A DNA stretch of 64,000 nucleotides from Actinomyces provencensis (GTDB lineage Bacteria; Actinomycetota; Actinomycetes; Actinomycetales; Actinomycetaceae): contig NZ_LT700212.1 of assembly GCF_900155435.1 (NCBI RefSeq), forward strand, positions 2,215,462 through 2,279,461. The letters run 5' to 3'. Shown here piece by piece: positions 63,801 through 64,000 of the stretch. The position numbers and the translations under genes were made by a program. Numbering within the stretch: the stretch's first letter is position 1; every line of letters starts with the position of its first letter. The notes beneath the pieces are model-generated. The model had not been told where the DNA came from. It saw only the letters and a program-made list of their open reading frames with translations, and searched no databases.

Positions 63801-64000
63801 GACCGCCCGGTGCTCCTCGGACGCCTCGACGTCACCTTCGGGGGTGGGGGTGCGCGCCGCTCCTCCGTGGCGCGCCCCGGGACACTCGCCGGGATGGCGC
63901 AGGGCCTGCGCGCCCGGGGACGCGGGGAGCGCGAGGTCGGGGAGTCCACCGCGCTCGCGGACGCACTCAGTGAGGCCCTGGCGACCTTCGGGGTCCAGGA
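60810..64000 (+). CDS. hrpA: ATP-dependent RNA helicase HrpA, N-terminal 1,063 residues (runs off the window)
   Basis: A DEAH-box RNA helicase, start GTG 60810 (VPEQPRDPRP), with TAAGCT six to seven bases upstream suggesting a leaderless message. A basic N-terminus of about 95 residues precedes the helicase core. Walker A is GETGSGKTTQ (near residue 134), the DEAH box IIDEAHERS (near 232), and VVITSATID motif III follows. Motifs IV-VI are in ILVFLPGERDI, TNVAETSLTVPG and QRAGRSGRV. HA2 and OB domains follow. Two stretches (residues about 325-380 and 635-715) are Ser/Pro/Gly/Arg-rich and hold copies of the 23-bp repeat in frame. The stop codon is beyond base 64000, so the C-terminus is missing. 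Confidence 0.93.
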   Translation, partial: MPEQPRDPRPEPRRSGGGGRPPGRKSRGVPTGRRRATPPSSGQDPTRNAGGKLGHTPAGHTPAGRSSEEATRSRRHRNPRHQRAHVFRPFTSEQLAARAAAIPVISYPDLPVSDRRHDIADAIRDNQVVIVSGETGSGKTTQLPKICLQLGRGVNGMIGHTQPRRIAARAVADRIAEELGQKVGRAPGQVIGYQVRFTDEVGPTTLVKLMTDGILLAEIQSDPLLRRYDTLIIDEAHERSLNIDFILGYIARLLPLRPDLKVVITSATIDSERFAAHFGKWEGHRGRSRLVAPAPVIEVSGRTYPVEIRYRPLSADLPGNWSSSTPTSAKSAQFPPRSPSSPEARSAHPGDGTDEALTGSRHDGADADRSSTSGDTVSDGTEAPHPGVQQLVLEDPDDDLPTLGYGLGEDIDQEQAICDAVDELCAEGPGDILVFLPGERDIRDTQQALADHLGPRALTDPKAPHRPDAIEIVPLFARLTAAEQHRVFEPHTLRRVVLATNVAETSLTVPGVRYVIDPGLARISRYSNRTKVQRLPIEPISRASANQRAGRSGRVADGVAIRLYSQRDYESRPEFTEPEILRTSLASVILQMASLGLGSVADFPFLDPPESRAVRDGIQLLVEIGALEPDAPGGTRPATRPTSPSSASSTPPPSSAGTDAAATSGHDRRGGRGTGARGRTPGPEQGGPHGQKGADFEPRTERTSSPEQSGLRRGGGHRLTAIGRDLATLPIDPRLGRMLIEGDANGCASEVLVIVAALSIQDVRERPLDHQQAADASHARFTDPTSDFVTYLNLWRYLNVQSRDLSGSAFRRMCRGEFLHYLRFREWRDVVNQLRQMARPLDLDIHPIGEPTPAQVAHAAASGGIADAAARAVVAYTASSGTVDADEVHRALLVGLLSNLGNWDEAKRDYAGARGTHFTIWPGSGLARSHPAWVMTAELVETSRLFARTVARIRPEWIEPLAGPLLRHVYSEPYWSTSRGAAMVKEKVLLYGMTLVADRPVLLGRLDVTFGGGGARRSSVARPGTLAGMAQGLRARGRGEREVGESTALADALSEALATFGVQ
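61795..61860 (+). repeat. 23-bp repeat array D, inside hrpA coding sequence
   Basis: Two full units (61795-61817, 61818-61840) and a partial third, same orientation as arrays A-C. Because 23 is not a multiple of three, each unit is read in a different frame; all are open. It lies between helicase motif III and motif IV. Confidence 0.9.
62853..62944 (-). repeat. 23-bp repeat array E, inside hrpA, opposite orientation
   Basis: Four units (62853, 62876, 62899, 62922; the last two nearly perfect) are the reverse complement of those in arrays A-D, with GAACAGAGCGGACTTCG as the shared core. They sit between the helicase core and the following conserved block, and the hrpA frame stays open through them. 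Confidence 0.93.

Overview
The window is GC-rich DNA (about 70% by eye) from an actinobacterium. The gene set (CUT1 sugar transporters with LacI regulators, a cellobiose-type operon, an actinobacterial HrpA, many GTG starts and apparently leaderless genes) fits Actinomycetaceae or a close relative; the species cannot be fixed from the sequence alone. No function was tested by search: calls rest on motifs, gene order and family knowledge.

Bases 1 to about 17,840 are the right part of a siphovirus-type prophage whose left end lies outside the window. It runs from tail genes (major tail protein, overlapping assembly-chaperone pair, tape measure, distal tail and minor tail or fibre proteins) to lysis genes (CHAP endolysin, small membrane protein, holin, coiled-coil membrane protein). 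Next comes a two-gene cargo module with low GC for this window (13805-15297): a nucleotidyltransferase-fold protein and a protein I do not recognise. A leftward chain of four overlapping genes follows (tyrosine integrase, helix-turn-helix protein, small protein, zinc-ribbon protein). The prophage abuts the 3' end of a leftward tRNA-Gly(CCC), the likely attachment site. One tail-fibre gene is interrupted at a run of ten G; nine would restore one reading frame.

Bases 18,000 to 30,400 are chromosomal housekeeping: Nudix hydrolase, TetR regulator, thioredoxin, ask-asd, a two-component system, a pentapeptide-repeat protein, recR-dnaX and the SRP RNA. Bases 30,400 to 36,600 hold a leftward cello-oligosaccharide-type operon (binding protein, two permeases, GH1 beta-glucosidase, LacI regulator) with a perfect palindromic operator upstream. 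Bases 37,000 to 42,500 carry a YbaK-type deacylase, a hydrolase, an ASCH protein, a VIT1-type transporter with a ferritin-like N-terminus and a TRIC-like channel. Bases 42,800 to 47,800 hold a three-gene exopolysaccharide cluster: cellulose/curdlan-synthase-like GT2, HlyD-like adaptor, GH81 beta-1,3-glucanase lipoprotein. Bases 48,000 to 54,900 hold a mannoside system (ABC transporter, GH130, LacI regulator, manA) in which two promoters share one operator. Then come an IS110/IS1111-type insertion sequence, an SRAP protein, a PfkB kinase, a secreted or membrane protein and the first 1,063 codons of hrpA.

The most distinctive signal is a family of 23-bp tandem repeats at five loci: three intergenic and two in frame inside hrpA. 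The IS110/IS1111-type element sits exactly inside one unit of this family, and its downstream non-coding end contains a foldable loop carrying short matches to both halves of the target. This suggests a bridge-RNA-guided element aimed at this repeat. Second in interest are the prophage cargo pair and the possibly phase-variable fibre gene.
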